Shown here in pieces: positions 7,730 through 16,054 of a stretch of DNA of 20,991 nt; position 1 is the stretch's first letter, and each line of letters starts with the position of its first letter. The stretch comes from Methylobacter sp. GTDB lineage: Bacteria; Pseudomonadota; Gammaproteobacteria; Methylococcales; Methylomonadaceae. The DNA is taken from positions 1-20,991 of the forward strand of contig NZ_JALOCF010000060.1 of NCBI RefSeq assembly GCF_023227905.1, read 5' to 3'. Both the position numbers and the translations under genes were made by a program. The notes beneath the pieces were generated by a model. That model was not told where the DNA came from and did not search any database. It saw only the letters and a program-made list of their open reading frames with translations.

Positions 7730-8263
7730 TTAGGCCAGAGAAGACAAAGAAGAGATTTTTTGCTCAACGCCGATAATGGCCCGATTCAAAGTGCCCAGAT
7801 TTTTCTCTTCAATGATTTGCATACCCATCACATAAAAAATGGGCATCCAAAGCGGATTAATCAAAATTCCGCCCAGCGCGCTCTTCCAGGTCCGCTTCAG
7901 GTTTTTTAAAGGATTAAACGACTCCGACAAAGAGCGCATCGGATACTCGGCAAAAACGGCGGCAATCGGATGCAAAATAACTTTGTCATGCGCCTCAAGC
8001 TGGGCCATGGATTTCAGCAGTTTTCGCTCCATATTGTGATAATTCATCCGGGCAAAGCCTGATGAAATCGCGAAAGTCAGCGCCACCAGCGGCAGTAGCA
8101 CGCTCGGAGGCGCTACCGGTGCAAAAGTGGAAGACAGCATGACGATACCAAACCCCAACATCAAGGCATCCTCTCCCCGCTCCACATCGCGGTCGATGCC
8201 TTTAACAATGGCAGAAACGGTATTGCCGGACTGCCCTTTTAAATAATCTTTCTCTTGTGCCAT
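7730..8263 (-). CDS. Hypothetical integral membrane protein, 177 residues
   Basis: Not recognised as any named family. The start is the ATG at 8263 (MAQEKDYLKGQSGN), chosen because AAGGAGA lies just upstream; a longer frame opening at 8332 has no such site. After a charged, probably cytoplasmic N-terminus there are two closely spaced hydrophobic segments (about 33-48 and 52-70), a basic amphipathic middle (RMNYHNMERKLLKSM and NPLKNLKRTWKSA), and a third hydrophobic segment (about 129-150), then a polar tail. It would be a small inner-membrane protein. It is on the same strand as carA but separated by about 205 bases with its own upstream palindrome, so it is probably a separate unit. Coding is likely from the good ribosome binding site; function unknown. 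Confidence 0.75.
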   Translation of the reverse strand: MAQEKDYLKGQSGNTVSAIVKGIDRDVERGEDALMLGFGIVMLSSTFAPVAPPSVLLPLVALTFAISSGFARMNYHNMERKLLKSMAQLEAHDKVILHPIAAVFAEYPMRSLSESFNPLKNLKRTWKSALGGILINPLWMPIFYVMGMQIIEEKNLGTLNRAIIGVEQKISSLSSLA

Positions 8264-8283
8264 GGGTATTCTCCTTATGGACA

Positions 8284-8298
8284 GTGCTTTAAAAGCAC
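8284..8298. promoter_or_regulatory. Palindrome upstream of the membrane-protein gene
   Basis: GTGCTTT-A-AAAGCAC, perfect 7-bp arms around one base, about 20 bases before the ATG at 8263. Identical heptamers CCTTATG lie symmetrically on either side. This looks like an operator for a dimeric regulator, but no regulator can be named. Confidence 0.35.
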
Positions 8299-8585
8299 AC
8301 CTTATGAAAATATACATACGCGACCCGGTCACTGGACTGAGAAATACAATCCCGTAAAAGCCGCGTGTTCTTGGTGCCGAGTTTATCGGCCCATGCCCAT
8401 TTGTTTAATTATTCTCCATATCGGCCAGTTTAATTGAGCTTTTAGGCGGCGGCAAATCTGAATATTTGAAACTAAAAACCTATTTTCATCCTGCTAATAT
8501 TTAACACGTCACTTGATGACTATTCAGGCTAATTCAAGCGAGGCGAAAAACATCTAAACAAACTGCAAGATTGCTGAAGTTGCTA

Positions 8586-8608
8586 ATTTGATGAGTCGTG
8601 CATCAAAT
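8586..8608. promoter_or_regulatory. Operator-like inverted repeat upstream of vapBC
   Basis: Perfect 8-bp arms ATTTGATG (8586-8593) and CATCAAAT (8601-8608) around a seven-base spacer, about 75 bases before the vapB start. A second small palindrome, TCATT-C-AATGA (8654-8664), lies just before the ribosome binding site. VapB-type antitoxins usually autorepress by binding palindromes in their own promoter, so one or both are candidate operators. Confidence 0.45.
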
Positions 8609-8681
8609 GGCGTTTAATAGACACTTGTTTTACTAAATGCACAAAAAAGCGCATCATTCAATGACTATTTAGGAGACAAAC

Positions 8682-8876
8682 ATGAGAACCACCATCGTTT
8701 TAGATGACGAATTACTGGCAAAAGCCCAAGCATTAACCAGTTTGCAGGAAAAATCCAGCCTGGTAAAAGAAGCGCTAAAGGCCCTAATAGAAAGGGAAAG
8801 CGCAAAAAGGCTGGCAAATTTAGGCGGTAGCGAACCGCAACTGGAAGCTATCCATCGCCGACAAACGACACTCTAA
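8682..8876 (+). CDS. vapB: VapB-family antitoxin (ribbon-helix-helix)
   Basis: Antitoxin of a type II toxin-antitoxin pair: it binds and inhibits the VapC ribonuclease and represses its own operon. It is 64 residues, typical of the family. The N-terminal MRTTIVLDDELLAKAQALT is the beta strand and first helix of a ribbon-helix-helix DNA-binding fold. The following EKSSLVKEALKALIERESAKRL is the second helix, and the basic tail (GGSEPQLEAIHRRQ) is the usual toxin-wrapping segment. The ATG at 8682 has a strong AGGAG six bases upstream. vapC follows within a few bases. Confidence 0.9.
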   Translation: MRTTIVLDDELLAKAQALTSLQEKSSLVKEALKALIERESAKRLANLGGSEPQLEAIHRRQTTL

Positions 8877-8881
8877 GCGTG

Positions 8882-9259
8882 ATGATTCTGGTAGACACTT
8901 CGGTTTGGATTGACCATCTGCGCAACAATGAACCCCAATTAATAAGCTTGCTAACGCAAAATCGTGTATTGGCTCATCCTTTCGTTCGTGGTGAATTGGC
9001 ATTAGGTAATTTGCGCCAACGCCAAATCATTTTGTCCGCCATCGATAATCTGCCTCAAGCGCCAGTTGCCTTTGCCGATGAGATTAATTTTTTCATTGAA
9101 ACACAATCGTTATTTGGTTTGGGAATAGGATTAATTGACGCACACTTGTTAGCATCAACCCAATTATTGGCCAATGCCAAGTTGTGGACACGCGATAAAC
9201 ACTTGTTGGCGGTTGCCATACGTCTCAATCTGGCTGTGACGACGGATACGGATGATTAA
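8882..9259 (+). CDS. vapC: VapC-family PIN-domain ribonuclease toxin
   Basis: Toxin of the pair; PIN-domain, Mg2+-dependent ribonuclease, members of which cut tRNA or rRNA. It is 125 residues from ATG 8882. A GTG at 8879 is the only other nearby option and would add one residue. The four acidic metal-binding residues are all present: D5 (LVDTSVWIDHLR), E38 (RGELALGNL), D86 (GLIDAHLLAS) and D105 (WTRDKHL), so it looks active. No good Shine-Dalgarno sequence precedes it; translation is probably coupled to vapB, five bases upstream. It is convergent with mshQ, 50 bases away. The RNA target cannot be read from sequence. Confidence 0.92.
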   Translation: MILVDTSVWIDHLRNNEPQLISLLTQNRVLAHPFVRGELALGNLRQRQIILSAIDNLPQAPVAFADEINFFIETQSLFGLGIGLIDAHLLASTQLLANAKLWTRDKHLLAVAIRLNLAVTTDTDD

Positions 9260-9309
9260 CTAAAAGTTGGCTTGTAATATCAGCTTCGATTGTCGTGCCA
9301 CAACTCACA

Positions 9310-12300
9310 TTAATATTGTTCACGAATATAAATAAACTTACTGTTGCCTTTATAAATCCCAAAGGTAGCCCTACCTGTAGTGCTCGGCAGCCAAGTCGGC
9401 CAACCTGCCCCGCTGAGCTTGATATCCACGCTACCATCATTTCCAGCACCCGGCGCATTCAGCGTGATCATTCCCACACCGTTGGTAAGTATCGCTGAAC
9501 CAGCGGTTATACAGGGTGGAACAAGACTACCGAGATTACCCAGGCAGTTCGAAATATTCACATCACCAACTGCCAGCGAGGTAATATCCGTACTACTGTT
9601 CACCCAACTGGTTCCATTGTAATACTGGACTTCTACATTATTGATAGGCAACGGCCGCAATTCCGAACCGTAAGCACTCGGCACCATGCCACGGCCATTC
9701 ACCACCTTGACACCGCCTTCAACCGAGCTGGCTGCGGCTGAGCGCAGTGAAGTCACGCCATCCGTATCCAACGCCCGCACATAAACGTCAGTTGGCACGG
9801 TTGGCGTAGTTGCAAAAGTAAAGACCGGTGCAGCAGGTGTGCCTGGAACCACGGTGCTGCCATTGGCAAATGAGTCTGACGGCGCGCTCGCCGCCGTCAA
9901 TGCACCGCCCGGCGCAGCAGTTACAATTGCCGCTCCACCTACCGCATTGACTGCACTCAACGTCACTGCTTTGGAAAAATCGCCTTGGTAATTTTGCGTC
10001 TGCACATCGCTTGAATTCATCGCTGAGACATTCAGTGTAAACGGCTGGCCTGAATAGACGAAACCGTCGTACGAAACAGGACACGCCAATCCGGCAGGGC
10101 AACCCATCGGCACTCCGGATGCCAGCGCCACCACTGTATTGAAATGATCAGGAATAAAACGCCCGGCATTCTCACTCGATCCGGTCGTGACCAGCGCATT
10201 TCCAAGGAAAGTGCTGTTGGTGGCCGTCAACGTGATCACGCCCACCTCGCCCCATGCTAAATCGATTACCGTGGCGACTCCATTGTTGAAACTGCTGCGA
10301 TATAGCGGGGTTGTTGCGCCTGTTCCACTCAAGCTCCCTAAAACACCGTTTTCCGTTGGTGCTGGCGCAATAAGCGTATGCGTCAGACTCACCATTTCCG
10401 TGGCATTGTTCGCTCCCAAACCAAAACTTGGAGTGGTTGCACCTAAGGCCGTTCGTGCAGTCACCGTCGCCTTGAAAATCTCGCCAGCCTTGACGAAAAC
10501 ACCGCCGCCGCCAAGCAGCCCTGGATCATCAGGGGGCGTAATGCAATCGCCAACAATAGCAACAGTACAGGGCACTATTGTGAAATCAAACGGCTTAACC
10601 ACAAAAGCATTGGATGAGCCTGTTAATGTAGCAGAATTCACCGTCTTGTTTACCCATAACTTAACCTGCCCAACATCACTGTAGTTGAAGGTGAATGGCG
10701 CATTGCCGCCAGCATCGAAAACCATATTGACAGTCGAATAGTTGGTTACGCTCCCATTACCGTTAGCCGCCACAGAACTTCCATTCACGCTCATCAAATT
10801 TTCGCCACTGCATGTTGGCGGATCGATACACTCGTGAGCGAACTTGACCGAGCTCGCCCCCACCAATCCCGCTTCGCACGCCTGTGTTGAGGTGTTCTTT
10901 TTCACGGCACGCAAATAATAGGTCCCGCTATCGACGCCCGCCACCTGCGTAGGTATTGTCAAAGCAGTGCCGCCGCTTGCCCCGGAAAATATAAATCCTG
11001 CATCCGCGAACGTCAGACTGCAACTTTCCGTCCCACCGGCGAAACACCGGGGACTGGTACCGGACGGAGCCGGTGAAACCGTACTGGTTCCCAGAGTTAC
11101 TGTTTGCGGCGACGCAATGGAGAGACTCGCCGTGGTGCTGCCGGTAAAAGTAATCGGATTGGCGGCCCAACCCGAGGCAGGCAAAAGCGTAACCGTGGCA
11201 CTGCTGGTCGCCAGCGTGGAACACGCCGCATCAGCGCAAGCCTTAATGGTCACATCCGAGGGCATGCAGGTTATGCCCGTTCCTGTATGTTCAATTTGAA
11301 TATGATCAAGAAGAGGCACAAAAATAAAGGTTACCGTAGTCGGTTCGTCCCTCTCGGTCGAGCCATACAGCGCCGATTTGTAGCTTACCGGCGTTATCGT
11401 CACGGTTTCCGGCACACTATCGGTGATCGTCAACGTCGCTGTTCCGGTGGTGCTATCCAGTTTTCCGGTCACGCTTTGTCCGGTAATCGTGGCATTGGTC
11501 AAGGTTGTAGAAACTATCTCAGCAGAGCCGCTGACCGTGACCGTGACCATCAGCGGCCCTTCAGGGTCGGTCGGATTACCCTTTATGAGATTGCCCAGCG
11601 AATCGAAAGGCACCACATGGTTAACCTTGTCATGCAGAGCAAGGTCAATCACTACATTGCTGTTGCTGCCCGGATTGGCACCGGTATAGCTTGCTTTCAG
11701 GTGATCGGGGCCGACATAGAAATTGGTCTGCTCAAAAAGTGTGTTCGTGGTGTTATTCCACACTTGGACCACCCAAGTGCCCAGTGGCCCGGCGTTGGGA
11801 ATGCTGTAAGTATCAGGCAGGGTAATCAGATTACTGGTGACGGGAGAAGTTCGCACCAGTATGCCGTTAGGGTCATACCATTTGTAGTAATACGGCGTAC
11901 CGTTCGTGAGACCGTAGGTCTTGGCATAAACATTATTCCCTGCCGGGTAGGTGTCTTGCTCTGTGGTATAACCCGGGTCTTCATACAACACAAGGTTTTT
12001 GACCGTGGTAATATCGGTCACCGATACGGTATTGGCGGCCCCCGCTGTATAAGCCGCAGTCAGTGTCGACGTGCAAGTCGAACTAATCGTTGCGCCAGCA
12101 GGAATATTGATCTTGAGCACAAAATCCTTGTAGCCGCCGTAAGCTGAGAGTGTAACGGGAGACGATAGCGCGGTTGTCTTGTCCGACTCAAACAGCGCAC
12201 TGGTCCAACCGGTACATGAGCCGGACGTAAAAGACGGCGTCAGAGACACATCCTTATTGGTAGAAGCATTGCTTTGCACCCGATGACTGTAATACACGGA

Positions 12301-13779
12301 AGACCCCGCCCCTCCTGCTCCGGTATTGCTGGGTGTCAGCGTCAGGATCGTGGTTACCGTAGTAACCGCAGTGGCTGTGGCGGTCTTGCTCGGGTTGTTG
12401 CCGGAAACGGCGGTGATGGTGGTAGTATCCACGGTGCCGACAGAAGCGCCATTCGGAATGTTTACCGTTAAAGCAATATCAGCCGAACCCCCAGCAGGCA
12501 CGCTAACCGAAGACGAACTTAAGTCCACTGACCAGCTCTTGTTGGATAAGGTGGACAGGCTGATTATGTCGGCGCTTACTCCATAATTATAGACAGTGTA
12601 GTTGTAGACTACAGCTGTCCCCTTGGCGCCGTTTTGCGACTGAGTGGATGGCAAAATGGCAATAGCGCCGACAATAATATCGGTATCGCTTGCCGAATTA
12701 GATTGACTGCCTACCGAGGCCGATGCGGTGTTGGTCAGGGAATCCGATTGGTTACCGGTCAGGGTGGCGTTGATGGTAAAGGTCACGCTGCCTCCCACCG
12801 GCATAGTAGGAATTGTTATCCCCGCGCCCTGCATAGCACTCACGGTACTCACCGGACAGGTTGCCCCTCCGGCGGCGACGCAGGACAAACTGTTAGCCGC
12901 TATCCCAGTGACCGCGGGATCCTGAAAGATGACGCCGCTTAATGACACTCCTGTGGTATTGGTAATGGTAACAATGTAATTGGTGCTGTCGCCGGAAGAG
13001 AGAGTGGTTTTATTGTCCGTCATGGTGATGGACGGTAATACCACCACCCCAACCGAGCCCTGTGTCACCGTGGGGGAATTACATTTTGACGATGTACCGG
13101 GCACAGGATTAAGATTGGACGTGCATACATCACCTGGTGGCGTTTTATTGTTATCCCAGCTCACCACGAACGGAATATACAAATTGCCTCCGGCTCCGTT
13201 CAGGGACTGACAGGGTACGGTTACGTTGGGCATATAATGAACACCGCTGCCCGTGCCTCCCCCGATTGTACCGTTACCGTCGCCACAGATGTCGCCGGTA
13301 GCCCCGCCATCCAGATCCAGAAACGGGCTAGCCGTCGGTAGCACCGACACAGTGCAACTGGCCGCTCCGCCATTAGCCGCTTTGGTCTGCGGCGTTTTTC
13401 CGTCGTTGGAAATAAAAATACCAATGTCGTACCGGTCAGGTTGCGCAAAGTTGACCGTCATCTGGAGATCCAGGGTGACATTGGTGCCGCCGACGCAAGA
13501 GGTGGTATCGCCAACCACTGCCATACCGGTAATGGAAACATCGTTGGCGTTACAGCTCAGGTCAGAGCCATATCGGTCGGCGGCGCATTGATTTTCTGAA
13601 AAAGTGGCGGCTTGAGCCGTAATAACTGACGAAAACAGAACAACAGCAAGCCAGGTAATTGCAAAAGTCCGAGCTGGAAAACCCGGTTCAAAGTCGGAAT
13701 CAGGCCTCATTATCAACTGCAAAAAACGGAAACAACCCGTATTTATGGGAGATACCCTTGAATACCCAAAAATGTTCAT
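9310..13779 (-). CDS. mshQ: MSHA pilus protein MshQ, large secreted adhesin-like form
   Basis: Last gene of the MSHA locus, 1489 residues; probable surface or pilus-tip component. The ATG at 13779 has AAGGA seven bases upstream. A signal peptide core (FAITWLAVVLFSSVITAQA, cleavage near 57/58) sits behind a long 37-residue N-region; an in-frame Met at residue 24 is an alternative start. Domains: a Cys-containing segment (58-245), a DUF11-like repeat (about 250-366), an NEW3/Ig-like segment (about 376-483), further beta-rich modules (about 600-800), then the MshQ core from about 823 (IEHTGTGITCMPSDVTIKAC, CSLTFADAGF), and a DUF6701-type C-terminus (AGRFIPDHF, YDGFVYSGQPFTLNV, AYGSELRPLP, RATFGIYKGNSKFIYIREQY). 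It is rich in Thr/Ser/Gly with few charges. It follows mshP by 82 bases. The identity is carried by the C-terminal half; the N-terminal modules look lineage-specific. Confidence 0.9.
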   Translation of the reverse strand: MNIFGYSRVSPINTGCFRFLQLIMRPDSDFEPGFPARTFAITWLAVVLFSSVITAQAATFSENQCAADRYGSDLSCNANDVSITGMAVVGDTTSCVGGTNVTLDLQMTVNFAQPDRYDIGIFISNDGKTPQTKAANGGAASCTVSVLPTASPFLDLDGGATGDICGDGNGTIGGGTGSGVHYMPNVTVPCQSLNGAGGNLYIPFVVSWDNNKTPPGDVCTSNLNPVPGTSSKCNSPTVTQGSVGVVVLPSITMTDNKTTLSSGDSTNYIVTITNTTGVSLSGVIFQDPAVTGIAANSLSCVAAGGATCPVSTVSAMQGAGITIPTMPVGGSVTFTINATLTGNQSDSLTNTASASVGSQSNSASDTDIIVGAIAILPSTQSQNGAKGTAVVYNYTVYNYGVSADIISLSTLSNKSWSVDLSSSSVSVPAGGSADIALTVNIPNGASVGTVDTTTITAVSGNNPSKTATATAVTTVTTILTLTPSNTGAGGAGSSVYYSHRVQSNASTNKDVSLTPSFTSGSCTGWTSALFESDKTTALSSPVTLSAYGGYKDFVLKINIPAGATISSTCTSTLTAAYTAGAANTVSVTDITTVKNLVLYEDPGYTTEQDTYPAGNNVYAKTYGLTNGTPYYYKWYDPNGILVRTSPVTSNLITLPDTYSIPNAGPLGTWVVQVWNNTTNTLFEQTNFYVGPDHLKASYTGANPGSNSNVVIDLALHDKVNHVVPFDSLGNLIKGNPTDPEGPLMVTVTVSGSAEIVSTTLTNATITGQSVTGKLDSTTGTATLTITDSVPETVTITPVSYKSALYGSTERDEPTTVTFIFVPLLDHIQIEHTGTGITCMPSDVTIKACADAACSTLATSSATVTLLPASGWAANPITFTGSTTASLSIASPQTVTLGTSTVSPAPSGTSPRCFAGGTESCSLTFADAGFIFSGASGGTALTIPTQVAGVDSGTYYLRAVKKNTSTQACEAGLVGASSVKFAHECIDPPTCSGENLMSVNGSSVAANGNGSVTNYSTVNMVFDAGGNAPFTFNYSDVGQVKLWVNKTVNSATLTGSSNAFVVKPFDFTIVPCTVAIVGDCITPPDDPGLLGGGGVFVKAGEIFKATVTARTALGATTPSFGLGANNATEMVSLTHTLIAPAPTENGVLGSLSGTGATTPLYRSSFNNGVATVIDLAWGEVGVITLTATNSTFLGNALVTTGSSENAGRFIPDHFNTVVALASGVPMGCPAGLACPVSYDGFVYSGQPFTLNVSAMNSSDVQTQNYQGDFSKAVTLSAVNAVGGAAIVTAAPGGALTAASAPSDSFANGSTVVPGTPAAPVFTFATTPTVPTDVYVRALDTDGVTSLRSAAASSVEGGVKVVNGRGMVPSAYGSELRPLPINNVEVQYYNGTSWVNSSTDITSLAVGDVNISNCLGNLGSLVPPCITAGSAILTNGVGMITLNAPGAGNDGSVDIKLSGAGWPTWLPSTTGRATFGIYKGNSKFIYIREQY

Positions 13780-13861
13780 TTTAAAGTCCTTAACAATACA
13801 TCCGGTTTATGTTGTCACGTAGCGCATTCATAGCCTGCCCGACTGCACGGTTACTTAAAAA

Positions 13862-14275
13862 TCATTTTGATACGGTTGCAGTTAATTGGCGTTCAACGGC
13901 AAAATTACCGCCAGTGGCGTTGTTCGCCGTGGCGGTAATTTGGTACACATTGACATTAGTTAAGCCCTCAGTCGGTGTCGCCAGGGAACACGTCACTGTC
14001 ACTGTGTAATTGACAGTGCTTGTAAGAGTTACTGGCAATGCAAGGATAAACTGGGCGGAATCGGGCGAAGGTACGCAGTAACTAGCGCCCTCAACAGCTT
14101 GATAGACACCCCACTCAATCCCTGACTTCGCCGCCTGATAGGCCATTGCGCCCTCTTCATCCAATGCACTGCTATGATGTTGCATGGTGGACACCCGGCC
14201 AATAAACACGGCGATGCCGCCCAATACCACGATCAGGAAAATAGCCATGATGAGGCTGAATCCGCGCTGTTTCAT
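13862..14275 (-). CDS. mshP: MSHA minor pilin-like protein MshP
   Basis: Prepilin-like protein of the MSHA assembly. The preferred start is ATG 14275, one base after the mshO stop (TAA C ATG), giving MKQRG^FSLIMAIFLIVVLGGIAVFIGRVS: a short basic leader, prepilin peptidase site after Gly, and one hydrophobic helix. It has no Glu at mature position 5, as is usual for MshP/PilX-like proteins. The AYQAAKSGIEWGVYQ segment after the helix is a family signature. Length is about 137 residues. In-frame ATGs at 14287 and 14296 would overlap mshO; none of the starts has a strong ribosome binding site, so translation is likely coupled. Confidence 0.9.
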   Translation of the reverse strand: MKQRGFSLIMAIFLIVVLGGIAVFIGRVSTMQHHSSALDEEGAMAYQAAKSGIEWGVYQAVEGASYCVPSPDSAQFILALPVTLTSTVNYTVTVTCSLATPTEGLTNVNVYQITATANNATGGNFAVERQLTATVSK

Positions 14276-14276
14276 G

Positions 14277-15134
14277 TTACGGCACATTCTGGACATGAAC
14301 CTGATGCAGCAAAGTAATGCTGTCTAGGGGATCGGGACTATTGGATAAGGTTAGACTCATTGTAGCCAGACCGGCGCGTTGCGTGGTTCCCGACATATTG
14401 GAAAAATTGCTGGTGTCGCATTTGACGCCGGTTGCCAATCTGGCAATGCTGGTTGCGGTGCTGAGAGGGGCGCTGGTTACATTAGTTGGCTGCGAGGCTT
14501 GCCTTGCGTAACCGCTATAGCGCCACAAGGTGTTGCCCACACAGGCGAACGTTACCGGTCCCGAAATGATCTGGAAACGTTTGCTGGGCGACTCAAGTGG
14601 AAACTGCATGCCACCACTAAAACATATTTTGGTCGCGGATAAGGTACAGGCGAGATCAGAAGTCAGCGCCGCCACATTATCATTTGCATAGACGCCAAGA
14701 GCGCTTGTATTACTGGTATTGTAGACAACGAGTTCTTGCCCAACTGACGGAGCGGTGGACAATGTGCCGATCACTTCAAAGCAGGTGTCGTTACCGGAAA
14801 ACGAGAGATCATCTCCCGCACTTCCACAGCCGGCAGTGCCCCCCGCAGAATTCGCACGGTAGCGCCCCCCTGTAATGGTCGGCAAAAATTCGATATAGTT
14901 ACCGCTGACCCGTACGCTGTTAGGCAGTGCCGCGTGCAGTTCGCGGCCCATGCGCCGCAAAGCGGTATCCGCCACATCGGAAAGCTCTGCGCGGTCGAGC
15001 GCACCAAAATAACCTTGCAAGGGTGTAAAAAAGCTGGTTGCCACTACACCAAGTATTCCAGTAAGCACTATCACTATGACGACTTCGATCAGAGTGAAGC
15101 CAACCATGTATTTTGCAGTTCTAATCATCGTCAT
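14277..15134 (-). CDS. mshO: MSHA minor pilin-like protein MshO
   Basis: Type IV prepilin-like protein, up to 285 residues, in the PilW/GspJ-like position. The leader ends in MVG and is followed by FTLIEVVIVIVLTGILGVVATSFF, with Glu at mature position 5. The stretch DTALRRMGRELHAALPNSVRVSGNYIEFLPT is characteristic of MshO. ATG 15134 lies inside the end of mshD (14-base overlap); ATG 15128 is an equally good start, with GGA seven bases upstream. It has several Cys residues (CGSAGDD, DTCFEV, LACTLSATKIC), suggesting disulfides in the globular head. Confidence 0.93.
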   Translation of the reverse strand: MTMIRTAKYMVGFTLIEVVIVIVLTGILGVVATSFFTPLQGYFGALDRAELSDVADTALRRMGRELHAALPNSVRVSGNYIEFLPTITGGRYRANSAGGTAGCGSAGDDLSFSGNDTCFEVIGTLSTAPSVGQELVVYNTSNTSALGVYANDNVAALTSDLACTLSATKICFSGGMQFPLESPSKRFQIISGPVTFACVGNTLWRYSGYARQASQPTNVTSAPLSTATSIARLATGVKCDTSNFSNMSGTTQRAGLATMSLTLSNSPDPLDSITLLHQVHVQNVP

Positions 15135-15636
15135 TTCCGTAGTCCGTACGATAGCCTTCCAATAGCACAGTTGTGTTTAACGGACCGGTAACAGTGACGG
15201 TAATGCGCTTGGCTTTTCCTCCGTTAATACCGTTAAGATCGGCCGCCGAGTCGATTTTGACGCTGACGGTATAATCCTCAAGTCCGGTAATTGTTGTTGA
15301 AGGCGCATTGATGGAACTGATGCCGTTGCGGCTGTAGTTGTGATAATCATCGATGTCGTCGTACAGATCACGGCTGGCCTCCACTATATTAGGAAGGCCG
15401 TCAGGATCGCTGAAATTTTGCAATGTGACTTCTTCCAGCATGGACTCAGCAATCGCCAGTGCCTGTTTTTTAACCACCGGATCGGCGGAATGCTGCACGT
15501 TGAAATTGATGGAAAAAATAATCCCTGTCATCGCTATGCCGACGATGACTATGAATATGACCAGCTCTATCAGCGATATGCCTCTTTGACGGCCTATCAC
15601 TATAGAACCAATCACTTTAGCAGGCTGTTTCTTCAT
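15121..15636 (-). CDS. mshD: MSHA minor pilin-like protein MshD
   Basis: Type IV prepilin-like protein, about 171 residues from ATG 15636. This start has AGG eight bases upstream; the frame also opens at a TTG at 15660 and an ATG at 15642. An 18-residue basic leader ends RQRG^ISLIELVIFIVIVGIAMTGIIF, with Glu at mature position 5. Family segments: HSADPVVKKQALAIAESMLEEVTLQ and the acidic DLYDDIDDYHNY, both typical of MshD. It overlaps the end of mshC by 20 bases and the start of mshO by 14, so the minor pilin genes are tightly coupled. Confidence 0.93.
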   Translation of the reverse strand: MKKQPAKVIGSIVIGRQRGISLIELVIFIVIVGIAMTGIIFSINFNVQHSADPVVKKQALAIAESMLEEVTLQNFSDPDGLPNIVEASRDLYDDIDDYHNYSRNGISSINAPSTTITGLEDYTVSVKIDSAADLNGINGGKAKRITVTVTGPLNTTVLLEGYRTDYGNDDD

Positions 15637-16054
15637 GGACATAGCCTGTTTCAGGCTCAAGGCAAATTAACCGGCTTGCATCACCGCCTCCGGAAACTGT
15701 AACGGTTGTCACAGCTGTCACATCAGGGCGGCCAAGGCCATCGAATGTAACGCTGCCTAATCCATTTACGGAGACGCCATTCGGCAAAGGATCGCATTGT
15801 TCGCCGTCTACCTGCACGCCATTTACCGGAGAACCATTGCAAGGATTCACCGCGAAAGTCACTGTGACCTCCCCTCGTTGCGCAACAGCCAATTTCTGCG
15901 CCAGTCTAATTGAGGATTTAATTATTTCCGCATATCCGGCAGCTGAATGGCTCGCAAAGTTAATCCGGGATGAGGCATAGGCCGTCAATATGCCAATGAT
16001 AACGATGATCACGACCAGTTCTATCAGCGAAAAGCCGCTGCACCGCTTACTCAT
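15617..16054 (-). CDS. mshC: MSHA minor pilin MshC
   Basis: Type IV prepilin, GspH/FimT-like, about 145 residues from ATG 16054. I prefer this start because it yields the usual short leader MSKRCSG^FSLIELVVIIVIIGIL. The frame stays open to 16129, but that extension lies wholly within the ligase gene. The first eight bases (ATGAGTAA) overlap the ligase stop codon, a classic coupling arrangement. The globular head has a Cys pair in NPCNGSPVNGVQVDGEQCDP and ends LICLEPETGYVHEETAC, matching the MshC C-terminus. Confidence 0.9.
   Translation of the reverse strand: MSKRCSGFSLIELVVIIVIIGILTAYASSRINFASHSAAGYAEIIKSSIRLAQKLAVAQRGEVTVTFAVNPCNGSPVNGVQVDGEQCDPLPNGVSVNGLGSVTFDGLGRPDVTAVTTVTVSGGGDASRLICLEPETGYVHEETAC

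Larger units (their letters stand above)
8264..8681. other. Non-coding stretch between the membrane-protein gene and vapB
   Basis: About 420 bases without a convincing gene. It holds the divergent control regions of the membrane-protein gene (minus) and vapBC (plus). Visible structure: the palindrome 8284-8298 flanked by two copies of CCTTATG (8273-8279 and 8300-8306); the inverted repeat 8586-8608; and a 13-base direct repeat ATGACTATTYAGG at 8516-8528 and 8661-8673, the second copy overlapping the vapB ribosome binding site. A 60-codon open frame at 8255-8437 has no family resemblance and is not called. Confidence 0.6.

Noticed and set aside
8255..8437. A 60-codon plus-strand frame upstream of vapB
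   Set aside because: It overlaps the start of the minus-strand membrane-protein gene, has no clear ribosome binding site and no family resemblance.
9260..9309. A terminator between the convergent vapC and mshQ genes
   Set aside because: A terminator is expected here, but I found no convincing stem followed by a T run in these 50 bases.
11104..12147. A 347-codon plus-strand open frame inside mshQ
   Set aside because: It is antisense to mshQ, whose frame has clear domain signatures on the other strand. The antisense product is rich in Arg, His, Gly and Cys with no family resemblance, as expected for a shadow frame.
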